Source of the DNA: BMS3BBIN04 sp964552465
GTDB lineage: Bacteria; Electryoneota; Electryoneia; Electryoneales; Electryoneaceae
Direction of reading: 5' to 3'
DNA: 13,308 nt
Assembly: GCA_964552465.1 (NCBI GenBank)
Contig: CAZKGR010000051.1
Location: 1-13,308, forward strand
Position numbers and translations under genes: made by a program. The notes beneath the pieces are model-generated. The model did no database searches. It was given only the letters and a program-made list of their open reading frames with translations, and was not told where the DNA came from. Of the stretch, positions 8,501 to 13,308 are shown one piece after another (the first letter of the stretch is position 1; each line of letters opens with the position of its first letter).

Positions 8501-8573
8501 CAAACAAAAGCAACAGGACAATTCCAACACCAGTAAACTGTTTATTGTCAAGCGCCAGATTAGTCAATTTCAT
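5502..8573 (-). CDS. RND efflux pump, inner-membrane subunit (HAE1/AcrB-type)
   Basis: A 1023-residue proton-driven exporter with the standard RND plan. Helix 1 is near 12-31, a large periplasmic porter loop spans about 35-335, helices 2-6 lie at about 336-485, helix 7 is near 522-540, the second porter loop is about 545-855, and helices 8-12 run to about 1003. The helix 4 proton relay reads GLLVDNGIVVTEN, so D398 is kept but the second Asp (AcrB D408) is N399. In helix 10, GIVVNNSILLVD puts N921 where AcrB has K940. This relay type occurs in a large group of RND proteins and does not by itself mean loss of function. The start codon overlaps the stop of the fusion-protein gene by four bases (ATGA), which indicates translational coupling. 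It presumably exports drugs, detergents or lipids from periplasm or membrane; the substrate is unknown. No TolC-type gene is adjacent. Confidence 0.95.
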   Translation of the reverse strand: MKLTNLALDNKQFTGVGIVLLLLFGLTGFLAMPRSEDPYIEPPFANVVVVVPGASPEDLEKLVLDPLDDNIRELDDIKHTTGTVRDGVVFVEVEFSAGVDQEEKGKEIEDKLVETSLDFPDGVARSEVSAWSSFHVFFVQVALVSESRTMGELEDYAERLETILNTYTAMEDIEIFGLQNEEVRVAIDPERMAAYGISLDQISNAIQSAGVNIPGGSVTVGDRTFTLLTSGDFESLQQIKRVVVAGSMVSPVYLGEIADVHFAESDRTHLMRINGTRSVVMGARQKPGFNVLHVVDSIKEDLIEFEKSLPSDVELVWVFDQSQSVDERLSNFFRNLIQGIFLVGLIVVLALGWRPALVVMVAIPLSFAIAMGFIDMAGFAIQQMTIAAMVISLGLLVDNGIVVTENINTKLVGGLTRPKAARLGTSQVGWAVVASTVTTVLAFVPMAMMQDVSGDFIRSMPVSVMLILAASLLVALTVSPLVSMKVMRPITFDKQPYMVRRLYDFVNGPYKRVLTWGLNHRTIVLVIATLTLFGSFALFPLVGVSFFPKAEKRVFIVDVSLPRGSNLDATDRAVSWIEQQLLHDDEIKMVSANVGRGQPTVYYNVAQGAEAPYRGQIYVETEHLQGKALTAYLDSLRTAYSAYPGAEIELSELEQGPGAGAPIEVRLYADNVEVLESATATVEDKLRGTSGVINVNNPSADRAVNLRVKIDRDKAALIGAQLHVIDIAVRTAIAGWEASTYRNSDGDEFPIIVRLPAGEDASIDDFLHIYVPTASGQQVQLAELATVELETGSGLIQRRDGRRMMNVGAGTSERPTAEVEAEISEWIKTADLGPGVRYEFGGEQEARGESFSSMYQATAIAIVGIFAVLVLMFRSLRQPLIIFAALPLAFIGSILALFITGYTFSFTAFVGLTSLVGIVVNNSILLVDMTNQNRRSGMARREALIQSGTGRFVPILLTTATTISGLLPLSLTGGTMWGPMAWVIIGGLITSTALTLIIVPVLYEVFSKSEWGADSEEMGVKEV

Positions 8574-9622
8574 CGAACCATCTCCGGTACATCGACAACA
8601 TCTACCGCTTCGCCATCCGTGAGAAAGCCCGATCCGGCTACAATTACCAACGTTCCTTCAGGCAGATCCGGTTCAACGTAGATCAAGTCGCCGGAAATCC
8701 GTTGAATGGTTAACTGGCGGCGCACAGCGACTCCATTATCCACTACATAGAACATGCCGCGGTCATCATCACCTTCCGCGAGCGCACCACCTGGCAAGGC
8801 AATTCCAGGCTGCGCGGGCCCGGATAATGTCACTTTAGCTACCAACCCTTCTCGGAGGTAGTCGCCAGACGGTAATTCCAGCTCAATGATGAAATTGCCA
8901 GTCATTTGTTCTGCAACTGCACCAATGCGAGCGATTGAAGCGACCACTAGTTGATCGATAGTCTCAACGCTGACCTCGGCTGAATCACCCACATGCAACC
9001 AGGGTATCAGACGGCTGGGAACCCCAACCCGCACAACGCCGGTTGCACCATTCTCAACTACCCGAAGAACCGGGACACCTTCACCGATCATCTCACCATC
9101 ATTCGCCAGACGCATCGCTACAAAGCCAGCGAACGGCGCATGAATCAGCGAATTGTCAACGATGAACTTAGCCCGCCGTTCGCCAGCCAACGCGCGTTCC
9201 AATCCGGTCTGAGCATCCTGCAAAGCTTGAAGTGAAATCGCTTCCTGGTCATAGAGGTGCTGCAGTCGAGCGACATCCCGCTCCGCTTTGGTACGCTGCT
9301 GCGAAGCGTCTGCCAACCCCGCACCGATTTCAGTAGTGTCCAGAATCGCCAGCAGTTGGCCCGCCGTGATACGATCACCATCATCAACCAGCATCTGATC
9401 TACGAGTCCGCCCGATCTAAAAGAAAGCAACGCTTCCTGTGAATGCTCTACCCGTCCACTGACTGTGAACTGTTCGGCATAGTTCCCGATTTGTATCTGT
9501 TCCACCGATACATTCCGGCGCGGAGTCTCTTTTTCAAGTTCTGGATCCTTGCCGCATCCGGTAGCTATCAGCACAGTAACGGTTACTATCGACAAGATAA
9601 AAGTTGAACGAATTCTGTTCAT
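8570..9622 (-). CDS. RND membrane fusion protein (AcrA/MexA-like lipoprotein)
   Basis: The periplasmic adaptor that links the RND pump to an outer membrane channel. From the preferred start it has 350 aa: signal peptide 1-22 with lipobox ATG-C23, first lipoyl half about 66-95 (SFRSGGLVDQMLVDDGD), alpha-hairpin about 102-150, second lipoyl half about 157-188 (HAPFAGFVAMRLANDGE), then beta-barrel and membrane-proximal domains. The hairpin is short compared with AcrA. I chose the ATG ending at 9622 because GGAGAG lies 9 bases before it; an in-frame ATG at 9640 has no such site. It is second in the operon, 69 bases after marR, with a palindrome in the gap, and it overlaps the pump gene by four bases. 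Confidence 0.93.
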   Translation of the reverse strand: MNRIRSTFILSIVTVTVLIATGCGKDPELEKETPRRNVSVEQIQIGNYAEQFTVSGRVEHSQEALLSFRSGGLVDQMLVDDGDRITAGQLLAILDTTEIGAGLADASQQRTKAERDVARLQHLYDQEAISLQALQDAQTGLERALAGERRAKFIVDNSLIHAPFAGFVAMRLANDGEMIGEGVPVLRVVENGATGVVRVGVPSRLIPWLHVGDSAEVSVETIDQLVVASIARIGAVAEQMTGNFIIELELPSGDYLREGLVAKVTLSGPAQPGIALPGGALAEGDDDRGMFYVVDNGVAVRRQLTIQRISGDLIYVEPDLPEGTLVIVAGSGFLTDGEAVDVVDVPEMVR

Positions 9623-9657
9623 TTTCAAGCTCTCCGTCATGCGTTCAGAAACGCCTG

Positions 9658-9688
9658 CAATAACATATGGTTATTGGCTTCGCCAATA
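9658..9688 (-). promoter_or_regulatory. Two overlapping inverted repeats between marR and the fusion-protein gene
   Basis: CAATAAC-ATATG-GTTATTG (9658-9676) is a perfect 7-bp-arm dyad. TATTGGC-TTC-GCCAATA (9672-9688) is a perfect 7-bp hairpin that shares its left edge. Only one of the two can form at a time in RNA. The first resembles a MarR-type operator; the second could be an mRNA hairpin that adjusts pump expression relative to the regulator. It has no T-run, so it is not a standard terminator. Confidence 0.5.
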
Positions 9689-9691
9689 GTA

Positions 9692-10207
9692 CTAGTGACC
9701 AGAAGGCTGGCCTGAGGTTTTCCCCGCCGTGGACGAATCATCAAGCTCCAGCATGCTTACAGTGTGACCGATGAATTGTTCCAGAAACTCAGCTACCAGC
9801 GTCAGACGATCGGTGTCAACATCCTTCAGATACTCACGCATCTGTTCCAGATAGTGACGGTCCACTGCCTCGAGCTGGTTCCGACCTTTGTCTGTCAATT
9901 CAACCAGGGTTGCCCTGCGATCTTCGGAGGATGGTACACGTCGAACCCATCCACGTTCTTCCAGAGCGTCCACGTGCTGTGTAATATTCGCCGCACTGTT
10001 GAACAGGATCTCACGCAAATCCATCATCTTGCAAGAACAATCAGACAGATGATGGAGGATGGCGTAATGATGTACTGTTAAACGATATGGCTCGAAAATA
10101 AAGCGGTTACCTCCTTTGGTCGTCAAGTTGCCCGCGACAATCATCATGGTTGGTACTGAAACGAGCAGTTCATCACGTTCAGTCAGAGGTTCTGCCTGGT
10201 TTATCAT
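9692..10207 (-). CDS. MarR-family transcriptional regulator
   Basis: A 171-residue winged-helix repressor, first gene of the efflux operon. LTVHHYAILHHL (43-54) opens the DNA-binding domain. The recognition helix is near NSAANITQHVDALEERG (70-86). The wing is VRRVPSSEDRRATLVELTDKG (88-108), with the DRR signature of the family. The C-terminal helices (about 110-150) would form the dimer, and the last 20 residues are polar and extended. C57-S-C59 sits just before the helix that supports DNA binding, which is unusual and could sense oxidants or metal, though this is speculation. GGAGAAG lies 4 bases upstream of the ATG. I infer that it represses its own operon and is released by a pump substrate or stress signal. 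Confidence 0.93.
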   Translation of the reverse strand: MINQAEPLTERDELLVSVPTMMIVAGNLTTKGGNRFIFEPYRLTVHHYAILHHLSDCSCKMMDLREILFNSAANITQHVDALEERGWVRRVPSSEDRRATLVELTDKGRNQLEAVDRHYLEQMREYLKDVDTDRLTLVAEFLEQFIGHTVSMLELDDSSTAGKTSGQPSGH

Positions 10208-10237
10208 GGTACTTCTCCACCGTTATTCATGTTGGGA

Positions 10238-10265
10238 GTAAAATATTTACTCGTAAACTATTTAT
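10238..10265. promoter_or_regulatory. Tandem MarR-type operator
   Basis: Two similar 13-base sites, GTAAA-ATA-TTTAC (10238-10250) and GTAAA-CTA-TTTAT (10253-10265), stand 15 bases apart. The junction between them forms a third dyad, TTTAC-TC-GTAAA. They lie 31 bases upstream of the marR ATG and cover its likely promoter. This is the classical arrangement for an autoregulating MarR protein. Confidence 0.65.
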
Positions 10266-10268
10266 CAA
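10240..10268 (-). promoter_or_regulatory. Probable promoter of the marR-MFP-RND operon
   Basis: On the minus strand TTGATA (10268-10263), a 17-base spacer and TATTTT (10245-10240) match the sigma70 layout. Both boxes overlap the tandem operator, so repressor binding would block polymerase. Confidence 0.55.
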
Positions 10269-10330
10269 GAGAAATATCAGAAGCAGAGCTCTCGCCCAGA
10301 GGTAAAAAAGGGATGGCAGTAACTATTTCG

Positions 10331-10495
10331 TGTAGCCCGGGTTCGCCGAACCCGGGGAGGATGACAAAACGTATCCCGTCTAAGTTTTAAGAACGCAAAC
10401 GCAGAGGAAAAGCGCTCCCGGCATGCTGAAGTGCCGGAAGGTAGGATCGGGGGGAACTTAACACTCAAACCCCGGTTTCACGAAACCGGGCTACA
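10331..10495. repeat. 165-base REP-like element with inverted hairpin ends
   Basis: The left end reads TGTAGCCCGG and continues into a near-perfect palindrome (10336-10356, arms CCCGGGTTCG). The right end is the reverse complement, CCGGGCTACA, after a second palindrome (10471-10490, arms CCCGGTTTC). A third hairpin, CCGGCA to TGCCGG, is inside (10418-10437). The element fills most of the gap between marR and the hydrolase gene, ending 13 bases beyond the hydrolase stop. No open frame inside looks coding. The layout resembles paired REP elements (BIMEs) or a small non-autonomous element. Confidence 0.65.
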
Positions 10496-10508
10496 TCCAG
10501 ACCCACAA

Positions 10509-11618
10509 CTAAAGGTCGTACGTCGAAGGATCACCCGGTACCCACTCAAACAGATAGTGACGTCCGATCCTCGTATCGTATGTAGGGCCGTTGTGTGTCG
10601 CGCCTTCAATGACATGAAAATGCTGATGTTCGGTGATCTCAGGGCCGTAGTAGTACTGCAGATAATTCCAGTAAGCCTTATTACGATCCAGTCTGTGCTT
10701 TCCCTGTACCATGTACGCGCAGAAATTGTAATCCGGACGTGTGTCAAGACTGCCGATCAGATACACGTAGTTGCGGGTCGCGTAGATGTCAGGAATACTC
10801 TCTCCACCATTTGATTCCTGATACTCGTTTAGATTTTCCAGACCCAGCGGGTAATCGTTATAACGTTCACAGTCAGCTGCGTTCGGAGTGAACCATTGGT
10901 TCAAAGTGCCGGTCTTCGGACGTTCAGGTGACATATACAAGAAAGTGCCACCATTCGAGCTGATGAAACCGAAGTGTACATCAGGGTGCATTTCCGGCAT
11001 GCGAGTACCGATCGCATACCGTTGAGTGAACTTTGAGCCGGCGGAGTTTCCAGTCACGAGAATCGTGTTCAGATTTGGAAACTCAGCGATCAACTCGGTG
11101 ACCAGCGAATCCACCATCGCGAAGCTGCTGACATGCGCGGTCCGTGGCAGTCCAGCTTCGGACGCGGAAGGGTCGCCCATCGACCAACCGTGCTCACCCC
11201 AGTACAGGACATCATCTTCCAGATTGTGATGTTTGATATCGCTGCCATACAGGAATTGCAGACCAATGATTACTGTGCTGTTGAACGCGCCTTCCTCACG
11301 GGCTAGACGCTTCACCTTGGTGTGAAAGCCACCAATTTGACGTCCCACCGCTGGAATCAGAATGATCGCTCGGTCAATTTGTTCGCTTCCGCGAGGAATC
11401 TGGTTGGCCATCATCGGTATGCTGACCGTTTCACCATTGTCTGTGGTAATGCTGTAACGGTTTTCCGCAACCTTTTCGACGATTTTATTCGTACCGCCAC
11501 CCCCGCCTCCGCCTCTGTTACCGCGGGCAGAACGGCGACGCTGGTTCAGGCAGCCAATCAACCCGGCTACCATAATCAGAATGAATAACAGGTATAACCA
11601 TTTCCGTATGGACTTCAT
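10509..11618 (-). CDS. Secreted alpha/beta hydrolase lipoprotein
   Basis: From the preferred start it has 369 aa. A lysine/arginine N-region and a hydrophobic stretch end at lipobox LIG-C23, so the protein should be lipid-anchored and face the periplasm or the outside. A basic and glycine-rich linker follows (about 27-43, including seven Gly in a row). The hydrolase part has the nucleophile elbow GNSAG with S192 after a strand (TILVTG), a candidate acid D292 in LIGSLDTRPD and a candidate base H342 in GATHNGP; their order and spacing fit a catalytic triad. It may be an esterase or depolymerase, but I cannot name a substrate. The ATG ending at 11618 has GGAG at a good distance; the ATG at 11636 has none. 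It appears to be a single-gene unit. Confidence 0.8.
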   Translation of the reverse strand: MKSIRKWLYLLFILIMVAGLIGCLNQRRRSARGNRGGGGGGGTNKIVEKVAENRYSITTDNGETVSIPMMANQIPRGSEQIDRAIILIPAVGRQIGGFHTKVKRLAREEGAFNSTVIIGLQFLYGSDIKHHNLEDDVLYWGEHGWSMGDPSASEAGLPRTAHVSSFAMVDSLVTELIAEFPNLNTILVTGNSAGSKFTQRYAIGTRMPEMHPDVHFGFISSNGGTFLYMSPERPKTGTLNQWFTPNAADCERYNDYPLGLENLNEYQESNGGESIPDIYATRNYVYLIGSLDTRPDYNFCAYMVQGKHRLDRNKAYWNYLQYYYGPEITEHQHFHVIEGATHNGPTYDTRIGRHYLFEWVPGDPSTYDL

Positions 11619-11725
11619 CGAGTTCTCCAATTTCATGTCCGCAGAATGTACACGCTAACATCCCAAACGGAGTTTCGTGAATCACATTCCTCGTGGATTC
11701 AGAGACGACACACACGCGCATGATA

Positions 11726-11754
11726 AACGCCTCAACATCAAACGCTGAGGCGTT
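11726..11754 (-). terminator. Probable terminator downstream of kbl
   Basis: A perfect 9-bp stem, AACGCCTCA with TGAGGCGTT, encloses an 11-base loop, 24 bases past the kbl stop. On the minus strand it is followed by only a short U-stretch (TTTATC), so termination may be partial and could let some reading continue into the hydrolase gene. Confidence 0.55.
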
Positions 11755-11778
11755 AAAAATCAAAAAGAAAAACCTGTT

Positions 11779-12966
11779 TCAGCTGATCACGCCCAGCTCA
11801 CGTCCGACTTTCTCAAAAGCATGCATCGCGGTATCGAGCTGTTCGCGTGAATGAGCTGCACTCAGCTGAACACGGATTCGCGCCTGACCTTTAGGCACTA
11901 CCGGGAAGAAGAATCCGATGACATAGATCCCTTCTTCCAGCAGACGGTTGGCGAATTCCTGCGCCTTCGGGGCGTCGTAGATCATGATCGGGACAATCGG
12001 ACTCTCGCCTGGTTTGATGTCGAATCCGAGGTCGTTCATGGCCTTGCGGAAGTAGTCGGTGTTTTGGTGCAAAGTAGCGATCAGCTCTTCCGACTCATCA
12101 ATCATGTCGAAAGCACGGATGGAAGCCTTGCTGATCACCGGTGACAACGTGTTGCTGAACAGATACGGGCGCCCTCGCTGGCGGAGCAGCTCAACGATTT
12201 CCTTCCGACCGCAAACAAAGCCACCGCTCGCACCTCCCAGTGCTTTACCAAGCGTGGAGGTGATGACGTCAATCTTGTCCAGCACGCCGAAGTGTTCCGG
12301 TGTGCCGCGTCCGGTCTTGCCGATGAAACCCGTGGCGTGGGAATCGTCCACCCCGACAAGTGCGTCGTACTTCTCCGCTAATTCAACGATCTCCGTTAAT
12401 TTCGCCATGTCGCCGTCCATCGAGAATACGCCGTCGGTGAAGATCATCCTGAACCGCTGGCTTTGAGCTGCCTTCAGTTTCTCTTCGAGATCGGCCATGT
12501 TCGAGTGTTCATAACGGTAGCGTTGCGCCTTGCACAAGCGGATGCCGTCAATGATCGAGGCGTGGTTCAGTGCGTCGGAGATGATCGCATCTTCGGATCC
12601 GAGCAACGGTTCGAACAGGGCGCCGTTGGCATCGAAGCACGAGGAAAAGAGGATGGTGTCATCCATACACAGAAAGTCGGAGACGCGTTTCTCCAGTTGC
12701 TTGTGAACATCCTGCGTTCCGCAAATGAAGCGCACACTGGAAAGACCGTAACCCCATTCATCCAAGCCTTTCCGGGCTGATTCGATCAGATCCGGGTGCG
12801 CTGACAATCCGAGATAGTTATTTGCGCAGAAGTTAAGGACCTCGCCCTGCGGAACTTCGATCACCGGACCCTGAGGTGTCTGAATGATCCGCTCTTCCTT
12901 ATACAATCCAGCCGCACGGATGCCCGCCAGCTCACGCTTTAAGTATTCCTGCATCTGACCAAACAT
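11779..12966 (-). CDS. kbl: 2-amino-3-ketobutyrate CoA ligase (glycine C-acetyltransferase)
   Basis: A cytoplasmic PLP enzyme that cleaves 2-amino-3-ketobutyrate with CoA into glycine and acetyl-CoA, the second step of threonine breakdown. Its 395 aa compare with 398 in E. coli, and long blocks match the enzyme I know: VINFCANNYLGL-like at 43-54, SVRFICGTQD (77-86), SDALNHASIIDG (130-141), TDGVFSMDGD (177-186), VDDSHATGFIG (206-216), and the Schiff-base lysine K241 in TSTLGKALGG. H135 stacks on the cofactor in the family. The start has GGGGAG in front. Threonine dehydrogenase (tdh), a common partner, is not next to it here. The alpha-oxoamine synthase family also includes BioF and serine palmitoyltransferase, but the motif matches favour Kbl. 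Confidence 0.96.
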   Translation of the reverse strand: MFGQMQEYLKRELAGIRAAGLYKEERIIQTPQGPVIEVPQGEVLNFCANNYLGLSAHPDLIESARKGLDEWGYGLSSVRFICGTQDVHKQLEKRVSDFLCMDDTILFSSCFDANGALFEPLLGSEDAIISDALNHASIIDGIRLCKAQRYRYEHSNMADLEEKLKAAQSQRFRMIFTDGVFSMDGDMAKLTEIVELAEKYDALVGVDDSHATGFIGKTGRGTPEHFGVLDKIDVITSTLGKALGGASGGFVCGRKEIVELLRQRGRPYLFSNTLSPVISKASIRAFDMIDESEELIATLHQNTDYFRKAMNDLGFDIKPGESPIVPIMIYDAPKAQEFANRLLEEGIYVIGFFFPVVPKGQARIRVQLSAAHSREQLDTAMHAFEKVGRELGVIS

Positions 12967-13099
12967 GCTTCTCCCCTCGACTGGTTTGTTCTGATGAATG
13001 ATGTGAGGAAGATAGGAAATCGAACACCACTAGGGAGAGGTTTCGTGGGCTGGATTTTCCAGTAGTCCTGACGGTAATGATCTCGAATATTCACATAGA

Positions 13100-13121
13100 T
13101 CACAATTGGCTGCAATTGTGA
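13100..13121. promoter_or_regulatory. Perfect 9-bp-arm palindrome, operator candidate
   Basis: TCACAATTG, centre GCTG, CAATTGTGA. It sits 60 bases upstream of the + strand promoter boxes and 133 bases upstream of kbl, so it could bind a dimeric regulator acting on either gene. It lacks a T-run and does not look like a terminator. Confidence 0.5.
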
Positions 13122-13181
13122 GGCAAGCAAGCGCGGCTGAGGCAGCCAGATCAAGGAGAAATCAAGTATTATCAAAATAGG

Positions 13182-13212
13182 CTTGACAATCAGTGTTTCC
13201 AGATTACCTTAA
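13182..13212 (+). promoter_or_regulatory. Bacteroidota-type promoter candidate for the right-edge gene
   Basis: CTTG (13182-13185), 19 bases, then TACCTTAA (13205-13212) fits the TTTG-N19-TAnnTTTG pattern of Bacteroidota primary sigma factor, with mismatches. An E. coli-style reading (TTGACA, TAAAAT) would need a 21-base spacer, which is too long. The start codon is about 30 bases downstream. Confidence 0.5.
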
Positions 13213-13241
13213 AATAGAAACTTTTTAACCTGGGAGATGAT

Positions 13242-13308
13242 ATGAAACAGACAGTTATGGTAGTATTCGGTTTGGTGTGCTGCATGAGTTTAGCAACCGC
13301 GCAGGTAG
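13242..13308 (+). CDS. Exported protein, N-terminal fragment (3' partial)
   Basis: The ATG at 13242 follows GGGAG with 5 bases between, and the frame stays open to the window edge. The 22 visible residues begin MKQTVMVVFGLVCC and have a short basic start, a hydrophobic core and a likely signal peptidase I site after SLATA, before QV. Nothing of the mature protein is visible, so its function is unknown. It is transcribed away from kbl. Confidence 0.8.
   Translation, partial: MKQTVMVVFGLVCCMSLATAQV

Larger units (their letters stand above)
12967..13241. other. Divergent intergenic region between kbl and the right-edge gene
   Basis: It must hold the promoters for both directions. A small hairpin CTGGA-TTT-TCCAG (13050-13062) would lie in the kbl leader if transcription starts to its right. 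A perfect dyad is at 13100-13121, and a + strand promoter candidate is at 13182-13212. No small gene is evident. Confidence 0.6.

Noticed and set aside
10431..10814. 127-codon + strand frame across the REP-like element and hydrolase 3' end
   Set aside because: It starts inside a palindromic repeat and runs opposite the conserved His region of the hydrolase.
11518..11763. 81-codon minus-strand frame between kbl and the hydrolase
   Set aside because: It passes through the terminator hairpin and then overlaps the hydrolase signal peptide in another frame; no ribosome site was seen.
13100..13121. Resemblance to the lac operator or a CRP site
   Set aside because: The AATTGTGA half looks lac-like, but spacing and centre differ, and TCACA/TGTGA are in the wrong order for CRP. 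Treated as an unnamed operator candidate.

Overview
The window looks like chromosome of a Gram-negative bacterium from the Fibrobacterota-Chlorobiota-Bacteroidota (FCB) side of the tree, probably one of its less-studied lineages. Evidence: the first protein ends in a type IX secretion (Por/T9SS) sorting domain with the typical PNPFNPST motif; there is a two-gene inner-membrane/periplasmic RND pump; and the promoter of the last gene fits the Bacteroidota pattern (TTG, 19 nt, TAnnTT) better than the E. coli pattern. I cannot assign a genus or phylum from sequence alone.

Layout. Positions 2-2218 (+) hold the 3' part of a secreted von Willebrand factor A (vWA) protein with two Ig-like repeats and a T9SS tail, closed by a strong terminator. 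Then come a CDP-alcohol phosphatidyltransferase of the PgsA type (2381-2986, +), a cluster of short hairpins (3027-3142) and a major facilitator exporter (3171-4433, +). A 580-base AT-rich gap follows. It holds a diverged pair of 39-base direct repeats and a GC-rich, poly-T terminator-like end. Next is a small orphan pseudo-receiver protein (5014-5388, +).

From 5441 the minus strand takes over. A marR-type regulator (9692-10207), a membrane fusion lipoprotein (8570-9622) and an RND transporter (5502-8573) form one operon. The last two genes share an ATGA overlap, and the operon ends in a hairpin whose G-U pairs fit only the minus strand. A tandem operator lies on top of a sigma70-like promoter in front of marR, so the regulator probably represses its own operon, including the pump. 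No outer membrane factor gene is present, so the pump must use one encoded elsewhere.

Further right are a 165-base REP-like element with inverted TGTAGCCCGG ends (10331-10495), a secreted alpha/beta hydrolase lipoprotein (10509-11618, -) and kbl, 2-amino-3-ketobutyrate CoA ligase (11779-12966, -). The right edge has the first 22 codons of an exported protein (13242, +) behind a 275-base divergent intergenic region with a perfect 9-bp-arm palindrome.

Most of the window is ordinary housekeeping and transport. I do not see a complete new system. The parts that known features explain least are the 4434-5013 gap with its pseudo-receiver gene and the REP-like element.
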